64,000 nt of DNA, taken from positions 1-64,000 of the forward strand of contig JABYQS010000043.1 in the NCBI GenBank assembly GCA_022592435.1, read 5' to 3'. The notes below the pieces were generated by a model that was not told the DNA's origin, searched no databases, and saw nothing but the letters and a program-made list of their open reading frames with translations. The translations under genes and the position numbers were made by a program. This DNA comes from Cerioporus squamosus. Taxonomy: Eukaryota; Basidiomycota; Agaricomycetes; Polyporales; Polyporaceae. Of this stretch, positions 1-11,892 are shown piece by piece (within the stretch, counting starts at the first letter, position 1; each line of letters starts with the position of its first letter).

Positions 1-2
1 CG

Positions 3-245
3 AATGGGCACCCGAATTCGAGTTCTGGTGGACGCGGTCGACGCAGGTCTCAGGGAGCGTCGCGCGCGCAGGCGTTGAGTAGCGTCGTGTTCGTGGTTAG
101 TGAGCAGCCGTCTATGAAACCTCCCGGGATGGACGACACCCTGGAAACGGGGTTAAGTACACCACGTACTGCACAGGGTGTGCGCGCAGACTTGGAAGAC
201 GATGGGCTATCTCGACGGCCTGTGCAGGAAGTGGGACTGGTGTAG
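3..245 (+). CDS. 3' end of an additional membrane-protein gene (partial, left edge)
   Basis: The frame starting at base 3 stays open to a TAG at 243-245. It reads as a polar, Ser/Arg-rich cytoplasmic tail. It aligns by eye with the tails of the A-type proteins at 1987-3650 and 9301-10993: an RGR stretch, then a run of hydrophobic residues (SVVFVVSEQPS against AVVVLREPEIES), then an acidic stretch. The flank at about 300-560 resembles the flank downstream of copy A1 at about 3890-4150, including the GGCCGGCCG core. I therefore read it as the last exon of one more array member lying mostly outside the window. The match is weak at the residue level, and a terminal exon of an unrelated gene is possible. 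Confidence 0.45.
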   Translation, partial: NGHPNSSSGGRGRRRSQGASRAQALSSVVFVVSEQPSMKPPGMDDTLETGLSTPRTAQGVRADLEDDGLSRRPVQEVGLV

Positions 246-1986
246 AGTCTGGAACCAGTATTGTACATAGCACTGTACATATGGCATGCGTGTATGAGAG
301 AACACGAGAGAAACCCATCGGCACTACGCACAGAACACGTCCGGAGGGACGGGCGCCTAATTCGCACCTCTCTTGTCCCTTTCCACCATCTCGATGCGCC
401 AGTCTCTGTCTCTCAGCTCAACTCTCTAGACTGGCTGACATGTCTTTGAACCTCACCTGCACTTGTGACAAATTACTCGCTCACTCGGAACTCCCGGCCC
501 ACTCGACGTTCAGAGAGGACTGGAGACTTGTAGGCCGGCCGCGCTGGATGGGCTAGAGCGGGCGCGGGACTTGGGCTGAGAGATGGGTGAGGGCTGGGCA
601 ACTGGTTTAGTCGACGGCTTCGACGTTCTGCCTGCTAGGAAAGACGTCTTCCTCTGGGAGCTCGGACTCGGTTGGACAATCTAGCAGGGCGTAGTGTGCG
701 TGCTACGATCCTGCGTCGTGCGCGTGCCGCTGACACGCGCGCAGACACGAAGCCGAAGCTCGAACACCCACTTAGCTCGCCGGTAGCTCCAGTCAAGCAT
801 TAAGACCCTGGACTGTCTACGCGACTTCAACATCAGTACCTCTTGAGCTCCGACTTGTGCCAATCTGTCGAGAGTACTGACTACCACTCCTGTGCCAATA
901 GGTAATCTGCCTCAGCGGGCCGTCGGATACTCGCTGTCGCCCAAAGGCCTCGTCCCTGCGCTGGTGACGTACCCAGGAAGAGGTGTGGTATCCACGCCCC
1001 AGTGTCTCGAGCTTCGCAGACGGCTAGGTGCGAATTCAATTGCCAGGTCACGGTGAGCGAAGAACGCTTCCCATAGTCATCAAAACTGCGCATGCATGGC
1101 TTCTGCTAGTCCTCCGGCCTTCCGTATCTACATCAAGGAACGAGGCCACGCACACCGAAGGAGGCCTGCGACATTGTGTACATAGAATGCATGACCGCGG
1201 ACGGCGGCTCTTTGCTGTAGTGCGGGATTCTCGGAGCTGAGATCGCTTGTCGCACGAACGCTATCGTTCGAAGATCGACGATCAAGGAACGACCCTCATG
1301 TCGCAGCACCGACTATGTACGTACCTCCGGGGTCCTGCTGCATGCCCTCGTCCAAAAGTAAGTTGCTGAGAAAACTCTGCGATAACGAGCTGCTGCGCGA
1401 TGCTAACTGTCAGCCAGCCTCAGGCTTCCGGGACTCTCGGGGCGACGGTAAGATGTCTAGGCACAGATTCTGCACCTGCATGCAGTTCGGGTATCTTCTT
1501 CTCACTGATGTTGTTGGTCCTATACCGCGACAAAATTGGGACACGCGGCGTCGCCACGCGATTGTCCTCGTTCTGAAGAAATATTCATGTTCCGGTCGTC
1601 AGCGCCGCAGCCTATCATGAAGTCCTCCCAGGTTAACGGAGGAACGAGTACGGGAAGCTCGGGAGAGCGTATTCGGCGGTGAGTTCTGCCCTCGACTTCT
1701 CAACGCCGAGGTCAGCTCACGCCGCTCTCATGCTAAAGTGCATAGACGTGGGAGCTCCGGCGGCAGAGGGGCATTCATTGCATTGGTCAACTTCGACGGG
1801 AATGCGCTCCTTCGAGGGCAAGAACGAGATGTTCACTGTCAGTCACGCCATTCGAAGCGTTTTCCGTAACACCACACTGTCATTTTCTCCGAATCGTGAT
1901 AGGTACAAAACCCCTACACACCCTCGTCAAAGCTGACCTCGAGTTCTAATCGTCAGTCCTCTCGCGTAGTGTGTGGACCGGCCAGC
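246..1986. other. Intergenic, array spacer upstream of A1
   Basis: I see no gene here. The stretch about 1180-1480 is homologous to 8440-8660 and 13800-14040, the corresponding spacers upstream of A3 and A5. The shared core is AGATCGACGATCAA, found at 1272, 8527 and 13901. Short open frames here are not supported by splice sites or composition. Confidence 0.6.
1870..1914 (+). promoter_or_regulatory. Conserved A-type proximal promoter block (A1)
   Basis: CACCACACTGTCA is followed about 20-25 nt later by GGTACAAAACCCC, ending about 75 nt before the ATG of A1. The same pair occurs before A3 (TGGACATAACCCCC) and A5 (TGTACATAACCCCC) at the same distance. The second motif could act as a TATA-like core. 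The function is inferred from conservation among the three copies only. Confidence 0.45.
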
Positions 1987-3650
1987 ATGTCCCTCATACC
2001 AGGTTCTCCCTCGCCACCGTCCTCCGGAGTGGCAGGACTCTCTGCGTCAGAGGCATTCGTGGTGCTCGTGGTGGACACGGTGTCGCATGCTACACAGCTG
2101 CTCAACGTCGTTCTGTCGTCGATCCTGTTCGGTATGTCCGGCTCGGGTGTCTCCGTCTCAACACGCGTCCGGTGCTAACACTATCCGTTCATTCAGGTGT
2201 TGCGACCAGCCTCGCCGTAGCGACGGCGTACATCCTCCTGTAAGCATCCTCTCTCCCGGTCGTTCGCGTCCGAGGGATAACAGGAGCTCCATCGATAGCG
2301 GGAAGGGCCTGAAGACTCGCGGTCCCTTACTGCTATTCCTCGCCACGCTCATCCTCTACACATCAACCACGGTCTTCTGCGTCGCGGGCTACGTGGCCGC
2401 CTTTGTCATCCAGGCCGAAGAGGTCTCCGCTGCGAACGCAGCGTTCGCACAGAACTCGCAAGCGCTCTTTAATCCCCTGCCGACGGCGAACTTCGTGTCA
2501 AGAATGTCGTGCCTCCAGACAGTCGCGCTTACTATGAACGTGAGCAGGGAGCGATCCTCTCGCTGAGGGCGCGAACTGACATGTAGCTCCCTTGATCTAG
2601 ATCTTTGTCGGAGATGCGATCGTCTGGTGGAGGACCTCGATGATCTGGAGTGGACGGGCTCGGAAAGTGATCCTCTGCCTCTACGTGATCCTGCTTTCTG
2701 CTACCGTCGGTACGTCTTTTGTTCTTTATCTCGACACTCCTTTCTCAGACAATGGCTTGGCTCGCGGCAGCTCTGAGCATCGTCGATACGTGCGGCGCAT
2801 GCGACATCTTGCTCACTATCGACACCAATGGCGGTCTGCGCCGCGGCCGGCTGTTCGCAGGGACACGGTTCGGCACGGCTGCGTCCATTCTCTCGCTCAC
2901 AACAAACGTCCTCGCAACATGTCTAACCGGGTACAAGGCGTGGTGAGTTCCGCTTCCTCCGAATATGTGGTACTGAACTACCAGCTGAATTCGGTTGAAA
3001 GGGTGCACGGCAGAAGTCTGAAGCTGTATCTGTCAGAAGGGTCGACTAGGACAAGTGTCGAGAGGATCCTCATCCTCCTCACCGAGTCCGGCCTTGCATA
3101 CGGAGCTATATGGGTACGCATCCTCCCTGACTCGTATATTAGCGTACTCACGCAGCTTGCGCGTAGGTGTTTGTTGTTGCCTATCAGGTCGGAGAGACGA
3201 ATCAAGAGATCTACGGCAACGGAGCCAGTACGGTCTCCTACTGGCTCATCGCTGGCTACTTCGTGGACGGCGCGCTCGTGCCGCTCATCGTGAGTAGTGA
3301 ACGCCTTGCATCCGCATCGCCTCGTATTGACAATATTTGCTCTGTGCTTGCTTCTCTAGGCGATCTATCCGATGCTAATCATCGTTGTTGTCACACTCAA
3401 GAAGTCGCAGATGGAGAGTTCATTTGCTTTCACCTCGCATTTCAGTACGGACATTCCCTTGTCGAAACTCCGAAGCCCTGTGTCCGTCGATACTGGGTCA
3501 AGCCGGAACACTGCGACTCTTTCGGGACGAGGACGCGGTGCATCCGAAGCCGTGGTAGTGCTCAGGGAGCCGGAAATTGAGAGCCTGCACTTTGGGATCA
3601 AAGACGCAGAATCGTTTCTGGTGATGCATGGGAGCCAGGAGACGGTGTAG
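1987..3650 (+). CDS. Multi-pass membrane protein, subfamily A, copy 1
   Basis: This is an eight-exon gene of about 410 aa, unnamed. Exons run from ATG 1987 to the TAG at 3648-3650, with the same intron positions as the other A copies. About seven hydrophobic segments are visible: FVVLVVDTV near the N-terminus, LFLATLILYTSTTVFCVAGY, the FVGDAIVWWR segment, VILCLYVILLSATV, AASILSLTTNVLATC, ILILLTESGLAYGAIWVFVV and WLIAGYFVDGALVPLIAIYP. A polar tail of about 90 residues follows. Conserved family signatures are VGDAIVWWR and VDTCGAC. The layout suggests a basidiomycete receptor-like or transporter-like integral membrane protein, but I know no assigned function. It is the first complete unit of the A/B array and is intact by hand splicing. 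Confidence 0.85.
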
Positions 3651-5952
3651 GGTTTGTCCGAGTGCCGATGGCCTGTCTTCCGTGCTTGGGTCCTCCGTGT
3701 TTTATCAACGAAGTCGCTATTGAGAATTTGAGAAGTGTTGTACCCCCGCGCCATGATCGCAAGCCGTATCCTCAGCGAAGACCTACTATTCCAAGGAGAA
3801 CATCATGTATAGCTTGAACTATAGCCCGAAAACGCCGTACAATACAAGCAGCTACAAGAGCGTTGAATCAGCGAACACGCTGCAGGATAGAATGCCCACG
3901 CGACAGACCTGTCCGGGCGCTTACTCTGCACCTCTCTTGTCTCCTACCACCACCTCGTCTCGTCGTCTTCGTCTTTCAGCTCCACTCATGCTATCTACAC
4001 TGGGACACTGGTAAAAAAAATTGCGCTGCTTTACAACCTCTTCGCTCACCTGGAACACCCGGCACACTCAGTATGCCGATCTTTGAAGGCTCAAGACTCG
4101 CAAGGCCGGCCGTGCTGATGGGCTACAGCGGGTTGCGAGAGAGACTCGCGAGCATTCTGAGGGAAATGTAGCGGGTGCGCTTATCTAAAGGTAAGTCAAC
4201 ACGCTCAGTGATATGCTGTCTCGCTGCTGGGTGGATATCGAACGTCCTGATGCGCTGCCAGTGGACGGGATATGGCTCCGTGACGGAGATCGTCGGATCT
4301 ACGCAAGTAACGGCCGGAACACTATTGCACGCACTCAGGTAGGTTTTCAATCGACTGTACACATTCTGCACGTGCTGGACGGCTGGAAGACATGGGATTC
4401 GAAGTCTGCTGCGTTCCTTCTAAGTTGCTTGAAAGCTCAACTCGGTCAGAGGATGTCCTCGGAGCGTGAGCTGACTCTGAACTTACCCAGGCTCTCTGGA
4501 CACACCAGCCCAGCCTGAACACGCCCGGGAGCGGGTACTTCAAAGGCTCTTGACGCCAACGGATCTCGGACTCGGACGCCACGGTCATCAAGCCCCGCTA
4601 CACCGAGCCTGCGACACTGCCTCTCGCAGGACGAGGACGCGCTGCGCCCTGCTCGGATACATCAATATAGTATAAGGCCGCTGCATGTTCACCGACCGCA
4701 TGTCCAGAAAGCGCTACCCGCATCCGCTCTCGCTCACGCCCCTGCACGCCACGTCATCCATACCCGACTTCGCCGTTCACTGGGCTAGCGCACCGACGTC
4801 CTGCAAACGCTCAGGAATGCGTCCCAGGAGCGCGTCAGAGCGCTCGTATACGAAGACGGCTCTCCGGGCTCGTCAATGAGTGCCACCCTCTCCCCTGCAG
4901 AGCCTGCGAGCACCGAAGTACGTGTGGGAGCACGACATCTGCCAGGGGGATGTGTTCGGGAGCCCGCTCGAGATCTCCCGGGATGTCCGCGACTGCAACC
5001 GACAGCCGTGGCCCAATCGTGGAGAGAGAGGCTCCTTCTGATCTCTCGCTCCGGATCGACAATTGAGCTCGACTGGCATTCTGCACAACGAGAGGGTGTT
5101 TCTTGTGTCTTTGCACGGGCCCGCCGGCACGGTCCTGGCCATGGTGGAGATGCGCACGGTGGTGTGCGCGGTGCTGCAGCGGTAGGAGCTGCGCGTACAC
5201 CCGGGATAGGACGATGCGTACCGAGATTACTACAAGTCAACGTGGCAGGAGGCGCCGGTTGTGCTCGAGAGCAGGAGCGGTAGAGGGTGATGGCTCCGAG
5301 ACGAGGCGAAAGCTCGCTCATGTCGCTGGGGTTCCGGGTACGTGCATTCTCGAGTATTCATTGCCGGTGTACTACGTAGTCTCACCGCAGGTCTTTCAGC
5401 GTCTTCAATTGGCTTCGGGAGACAGTGAAAGGCTACGTCCAGTAGCCACGTGTATTAATCAGATGCGCATAATTGAAGTCCTCCCGAGTGAACTCCTGCC
5501 CCGACTGAATTTTCGATGTCGACGCTACAGGAGCTTGCTCGAAGTTCAATCACGATTCTGCTGATAAATGCATGTCAGGACGTAAGCATCCCTGATCTCC
5601 TTGGTGCAAAACTGGGTCCAATTGAGCTCTAACTTCTTGTTCGCAAGTCCTGCACCGTGCTGCGGACCTGTCGCGGTTGGCGGGAGGCAGGCGAGGTGAG
5701 TGCTCCCGGTCCAGTAGCTGAGCTTTCTGCTTCTAGGTTGATGACCGACTTCGGTTTCGTTGAGCACTGGACACCAAGAGACATTAATTCGACGCCCTCT
5801 TGAACTCCTGTGAGAGATCCTCCCGTACGTCAGGGAGGTCTCTCAATACCCTAAGTCGTCGCATCTCCCACCAGTACTTATAGCTCATCCTCTCGGAGCA
5901 CAGCATCATCCCCTGTACTCTACACTCAGCACTTCCCTCGACGACGCTCGTC
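3651..5952. other. Intergenic spacer between A1 and B2
   Basis: No convincing gene. Part of it (about 3890-4150) is homologous to 300-560 near the left edge. The stretch 4680-5560 has overlapping open frames on both strands, but no consistent splice structure or recognisable domain. Confidence 0.55.
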
Positions 5953-7638
5953 ATGATGAACTCGGACCCTTCGTGCGCCGGAAGCGAGGCCGTGTGGGTC
6001 GTCGTCCTCGACACCCTTGCGCATAGCCAGCAGCTGGTGAATGTCGTGATGACCACAACCCTCTTTGGTGAGTTCAAGTTCAATTGCCCGACTCGGATTC
6101 GTCCTCATTGGAGTGAATGTTCAAAAACGCGTCCTACAGGAATTGCGACTAGCCTCGCCATTGCGTCCGTGTACATCCTGCGGTACGTCGCTTCCTCCAC
6201 GCCTTGGTTCCTCGTTTCGTCGACCAACCAGTCCTCCCTCATTCTCTTTCTTTGTTAGCGGGAAGGGTGTACAACGGCGCTCTGCTGTCCTCCAACTCAT
6301 AGCGACGCTCATCCTCTACGCCTCTACAGCAACATTCACCGAGGCAGCACTCCACGCCATCTTCGCAACCGCGAGCCAGACGCAGGCAGCGGCGAACGCT
6401 ATCAACGACTGCGACGCGCAGGCGCTGTTCAACCCCATCGCGCTGTCCGCGCTTGGAGATCGGATGACATGCGTCCAGACGGGCACGTTGGTAGTCAACG
6501 TGCGTCTCGGTTTGATCACGACGTTGTACCACGAACTGACAGATGTGATGGCATGCGCAGATCGTCGTCGGAGATGCCGTCGTGTGGTGGAGGGTATACA
6601 TGCTCTGGCTCGGAGTCAAGGCCAAACGGGTGATCCTAGGGGTCTCGGCGACGCTGCTCGCCGCCACGTTCGGTATGTGCTGTCTTCCTGTTCACTTCTC
6701 ATCTCGACTGACATCTTATGTCTCGGACATAGCGATGAGCGTCGTCGATACCTGCGGCGCGTGCAACTTCCATCTGTCGATCGTGGAATCCGCATCGGGA
6801 TATGGTCAGCTGTTCTCTGGGACGACATTCGGTGTCAGCGCGGCGAGCATGTCCCTGGCGACGAACACGGTCGCGACGTGCTTCACAGCGTATAGAGCCT
6901 GGTGAGTAGATCGCTCGCCACTGCCCTTCGCATCTCTCTCCCGGTGCTGATGCAGGAGCCGGGACGATCCTGCTTGTCAATATGCTTGTCAGGATTCATG
7001 TCCAATCGCTGAAACACCTCAGTCGACGACTCACCTTAACTGGTGCTGAGCAAATCCTGATCCTCATTGCGGAGTCCGGCTTCGTCTACAGTGCCATATG
7101 GGTAGGACGCTCAAGTTCGCTGGCAAGTCCTCTTCTTCCGCTTACCTCAGCTTAACTGGCAGGTTCTCGTCGTCGTCTGGCAAGCGGGCGAGAACAACAG
7201 CAATATTTTCGCCCACGGAACGGGCAGCGCGAGCTTCTGGGGTGTCATGAGCTACTTCGTGAATGGAGGCCTGGTCCCGATAATCGTGAGCGTCCAACGT
7301 TTCCAATACTGATTGTCCATCCGTCCCCGCTGCTAACGCACGGCTTCGACATGTGGCAGGCCATATATCCCATGTTCATCGTTGTGATGGTCGCGCTCAA
7401 GAGGACGCAGCGCCAAGGGACGTATATGTTCTCTACGCAGATCCCGTCTGAGCCCCACCTCCCGGTCTCGTCCCTGAATACGCCCGCTCTAGGGGGCGGG
7501 ACCAACGGTAGTACATGCGGGCTTGTCGTAGGGAGGTCGCTGGTCGTTGCGGGAAACATCAGTTCAGACTTGCCATCGGTGGAGACTCGGGAATCGCAAA
7601 TGGACGTTGAGCGAGCTCCCGGGATGGGCGATGCGTAG
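5953..7638 (+). CDS. Multi-pass membrane protein, subfamily B, copy 2
   Basis: About 400 aa in eight exons with the same intron layout as the A copies, beginning with MMNSDPSCAGSEAVWVVVLD. It shares the family signatures (VVGDAVVWWRVYMLW, VDTCGACNF, a GFVYSAIWV segment and GYFVNGG-type loops; here SYFVNGGLVPI) but differs from A members in many positions. Examples are FTEAALHAIF for FCVAGYVAAF and a WQAGENNSN loop for YQVGETNQE. About seven membrane segments are followed by a polar C-terminal tail. The intron in the YRAW region uses a downstream acceptor (TTGTCAG then GATTC). No frame break was found. The molecular function is unknown. Confidence 0.85.
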
Positions 7639-9300
7639 ACGAGGGTTTCGGACTCTGCAGAGAAGCGCACGATGGTTATCTTGGTTGTAGTTCGGATGTA
7701 TAGTACCGGCCGTCACCTACTAGTAGGTAACGCTTGGACGACTCGGATGTGGTGAATACTGTGAAAGAACAACGGCGCAGGGCACTCAAGCATCTGGAGG
7801 CCGCTAGAAGAGTACTTATGAGTGGGCACGCTGCTGGGCGGTCTACGGGCCGGCGAGCTCCGTCAAAGCTCCGCGTGTTCGGCAGAGCGTCTGACCCGCT
7901 TGCTTCCAACCTTCTCGTCCTCGACGGCTCGCAATATACGAAGGCCGAAAATCTGCTCAATAGCCGCAGCTTTTGTTTCACTTAAGGTATGTAGATGTAT
8001 CTCTGGTTCTAATACCCGTCTTGACAAACTGTTGCTTGGAATTTGAAGTCGCTCTTTTATAGGCGGTCGCGTCGCTCTGTCGCTCTGGAAAGGACTTTGC
8101 AGAGTCGGAGAAGGGCATGCGAATGCTGCTTGAGAGCACCCGGGATGAAGCGGTCGCACCAGATATGTACGCGATCTCTGTGTTTGAGTTTGACTTGAGA
8201 TCCTGACTCTCCAAGGTCAATGCGCGGGCAACGTATCCAGGAACTGCAATCGCTCGAATACAGGCTCCGCGGTAGAGGTGGCAATCGAACTGTCAGTGCA
8301 TGGTGCGTATCGAATGCCAAGGCTTCCGGTAGCCATTAGAAGGGCCGCTGCATTGATTCTGTTATAATTCAGGACTTCTGCATGTACATCAGAGCCAGGG
8401 TACACACAGAGAAGGAGGCGTGCGACATAATGCACTCATTATGCACGACCGCAGATGGCGGAGGTACATTGTACTGCGAGGTTCTCGGGGGCCAAGATCG
8501 CAGTCGCACGAACGCTATCATTCGAAGATCGACGATCAACTGAAAGCGTAGCGGCGGCGGGATACCTCTGAGGCCCTGCTGTACCGCCTCCTCGAGAAGT
8601 GAGTTGCTGAGAAACCCTTGCAGATAGCTAGTCGTTGCGCGATACTAACTGTCAAAGGTGGACGCCCCTAGACTTTCCGGGAGTCTCGGGCACGATGCCT
8701 TCTGCGATACGGTATTCAACATGTTTCTGATCTTGACCCCGGGGCAGAGCTCAGGTATGTTCTCCTCACATATATTGTGTTGCTTCTTACAATCGACCGA
8801 GCCGGAACACGCGGTGCTGCAATGGAATCGGTCTCCTGACAATGAGCATCCGAAAGGAGGATCGTATTCCCGTCGCCATGCCGCTGGCGCAAGCTTCTCA
8901 GAACTCAAGATATCATGCCGAAGAGCGGCAGGAAGGGCGCACTCCAGCGGTCAAGTTCTTCAGTAAGTGTTCTATAGTTATTCGCAGTACTTTCGGCCGT
9001 AAAATAACGCACGCAAGCTCGCAAACGCCTCATAGGGTGCAGGAATACGTCATCAATGAGACCCGCGTGAGAGCCCCGACCGCAAGGGGGCATTGCGTCT
9101 GTCAACTTGGACAGCGATGCACTGCTTCGACAGCGAGAGCGCGATGTTCTCTGTCAGTCACGCCATCGGAAGAGTTCGCCAGCCCACCACACTGTCACCG
9201 CCTTGGGGTGGTGTTATGGACATAACCCCCACGCGCCTTCGGAAAGGCGACCTCGAGTTCTTATCGCAACCCTTTCCGCGTAGTCTATCGAGCGGCCAGC
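7639..9300. other. Intergenic spacer upstream of A3
   Basis: No gene seen. About 8440-9180 is homologous to the spacers upstream of A1 and A5, which shows that the duplicated unit includes the upstream flank as well as the coding region. An A3 promoter block lies at its end. Confidence 0.55.
9187..9230 (+). promoter_or_regulatory. Conserved A-type proximal promoter block (A3)
   Basis: CCACACTGTCACC is followed by TTATGGACATAACCCCC, ending about 70 nt before the ATG at 9301. It is the counterpart of the blocks before A1 and A5. Inferred from sequence conservation. Confidence 0.45.
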
Positions 9301-10993
9301 ATGTCTCTCATACCCGGTCCTCCCTCCTCTTCGTCCTCCGGAGAGACGGGATTCTCCGCGTCCGAGGCATTTGTAGTGCTCGTAGTCGATACAGTGGCGC
9401 ATTCCTCTCAGCTGCTCGATGCTATACTGTCGTCGATCCTCTTCGGTACATCCCGCTCAATATTCTCCCCATCTCATCGTGCGTTCGGTGCTCACGGATC
9501 TCAATTCACTCAAGTGTCGCCACGAGCCTCGCCGTACCATCTGCGTACATACTGCTGTAAGTATCCTCTCTCCTCGCGTTCTCTCAAGGGTTCCTGTTCG
9601 CCGAGAATACTGCAGGCTGACTTGTACTCCGTGGATAGCGGAAAGGGCCTGAACGCCCGCGGTCCGTTGATACTATTGATCGCTACGCTCGTCTTGTACA
9701 CCTCGACCACGCTGTTCTGCGTCGCGGGCTATGTGGGCGCGTTTGTCGTGCAAGCGGAGGAGGTCGCTGCGGCGAATGCGGCGTTCGCGCAGGACTCGCA
9801 GGCGATCTTCAACCCGCTGCCGACGGCAAACTTCGTGTCGAAGATGTCGTGCCTCCAGACAGCTGCGCTGACCATCAACGTGAGCAGCGAGTCTTCATGT
9901 CCTTCGTCCTTGAGAGCGCCAATTAACATCGAGCGCTCTTGAACTAGGTCTTTGTCGGGGATGCCATCGTCTGGTGGAGGACATCGATGATCTGGAGGGG
10001 AAAATCTCGGAAAGTGATCCTCTGTCTCTACGTAATCTTGCTCTCCGCTACCGTGGGTACGTCCGAGCTAGTGGCTTACATCCGCACTACATGATCAGAC
10101 AATGTTATGGACGGTGGCAGCTCTTAGCATCGTCGACACATGCGGCGCATGCAACATCCGGCTCATTGTCGACGCCAACGGCGGTGTAGGCCGGCTGTTC
10201 GCAGGGACAAAGTTTGGGACCGCTGCTTCGATCCTATCTCTTACAACGAACATTCTGGCAACGTGTCTTACCGGCTACAAGGCATGGTGAGTTCCGCCTT
10301 CTCCGAGTATGCAGTACTTGGATAACGACTGACCCTGGTTGGCAGGGTACATGGCAGGAGCCTGAAGCTGTACTTGTCAGAAGGATCGACTATGACCAGC
10401 GTCGAAAGGATTCTCATCCTTCTCACCGAGTCCGGCCTGGCATACGGAGCTATATGGGTACGTACCGCTCTTGGCACCTAAGTATCAGCTCACTCACGAA
10501 CTCGCGCGTAGGTGTTCGTCGTGGCGTATCAGGTCGGAGAGATTGACCAAGAGATCTACGGCAACGGGGCTAGCACAGTCTCGTACTGGCTCGTCGCTGG
10601 CTACTTCGTGGACGGCGCGCTCGTCCCCCTCATTGTGAGTTTACGCGCCGCGTCTTCATTGTCTTCTATTGCCAGTGACCAGAAACTGATCTGCAATCGC
10701 TCTTCTAGGCCATCTATCCCATGTTCATAATCGTCGTCGGAGCCCTGAAGAAGTCGCAGATGGAAACCTCGTTCGCTTTCACGTCGCTCCTCACGGTGTC
10801 GCAGCACCGAAGCCCTTTCTCCGTTACAGTCGACACTAGGTCAAGCAGGAACACGGCGGATCACTCGGGACGAGGACGCCTTGGGTCCGGAGCCGTGCTG
10901 GAACTCAGACAGCAGGAGACAGCGAGCCTGCACTCCGGGATCAAGGACGCAGATACGATCGAAGGGATTCATGGGAGCAAGGTGACAGTGTAA
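9301..10993 (+). CDS. Multi-pass membrane protein, subfamily A, copy 3 (damaged first 3' splice site)
   Basis: Exons are 9301-9445, (9514)-9556, 9639-9879, 9948-10056, 10121-10286, 10346-10457, 10512-10634 and 10709-10993. With the ancestral acceptor these give exactly 407 codons plus stop. It has the family signatures VGDAIVWWR and VDTCGAC, about seven hydrophobic segments and a polar tail. In A1 and A5 intron 1 ends CAG|GT. Here the same place reads CAA|GTGTCGCC, so the AG is lost and the next AG lies 1 nt downstream, which shifts the frame through exon 2. Retaining intron 2, or introns 1 and 2, would restore the frame at SGKGLNARG with an altered first loop. The gene may therefore be impaired or make a variant protein. 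Confidence 0.8.
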
Positions 10994-11892
10994 GGTGCGC
11001 TCGGACTCGGACGGCCCGTCTTCCGTGCCCTCCCACCGCGGCGAATATGTCTATCTTGGAGATCGGTAGCCCTTGTAACACTATTCAGTACTCGATTGTC
11101 TATGAGCCTTTGCCGAGAATATTCAGTGAATGCCCTTCCCAGCGCGTCGGCGCGCAGCTCTTCGCTGCAACGAATGCGTGTAGTCCTCCCATACATATAA
11201 TCAGGTAGTGAATAAGTAGATGGGCACAGAGACAGCCTCTAAGCTGCCCTAAGGGCTTAGATAGATATAAGGAACCCAGAGAACGAGGATGTCGGTATCA
11301 AGGAGGTAATCAACCGTCAGCACGGAGTACATACGTGCCATTTACCGCCACAGTAGACAGCCACGTGGAGGAAGCGCACCGGTTCGGTCCCAGCCTGAAG
11401 GCTGTGACTCCACGCCTGCCACCATATCTCCGACGGTTTCCTTCCCTCTACCAACGACTGGCATTCGAATCAAGTCTACGTTAGTCTGCGCGGAGACGGT
11501 TCGGTATCATTATCAATTCTCCCCCGTAGCAGGATTAGCAACGCCAGTATGGACGGATGCGACGTCGTTGCTATCATGCCGACAGGTGCGTATTTGCCAA
11601 AGACGTAGCGAGGCGAGACGATCACGTCGTCTCCTTGAGGTTACAGCAGCTTATTACTTGTTCATGACCAGATCTCAATGCCATCCAACATCCGCTGTCC
11701 ATGAAGAGAAACGCTAATCAGACTCCTGCGTTGCTCAGGAGACCCGAATACCAGGGAGGAGTCTCAGCACCCCATATCCTCGCATCTACATGAGGACTAT
11801 ATAGCGCGTTCTCCCGAGACCCAGATAGCACATCGTCTCCCACACTCTATACTCTACACTCTACACTCTACACCCTCCAGACCGCGCTCGTA
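10994..11892. other. Intergenic spacer before B4
   Basis: No gene seen. It holds a TATA-like TATATAG near 11799 and a short tandem repeat of about 9 nt (CTCTACACT) around 11840-11875, immediately before the B4 start. B2 has a related CTCTACACTC at about 5920. These probably mark the B-type promoter and 5' leader. Confidence 0.5.

Noticed and set aside
4680..5560. A gene between A1 and B2
   Set aside because: Overl­apping open frames on both strands lack domain signatures and consistent splice sites, and neither strand gives a coherent protein.
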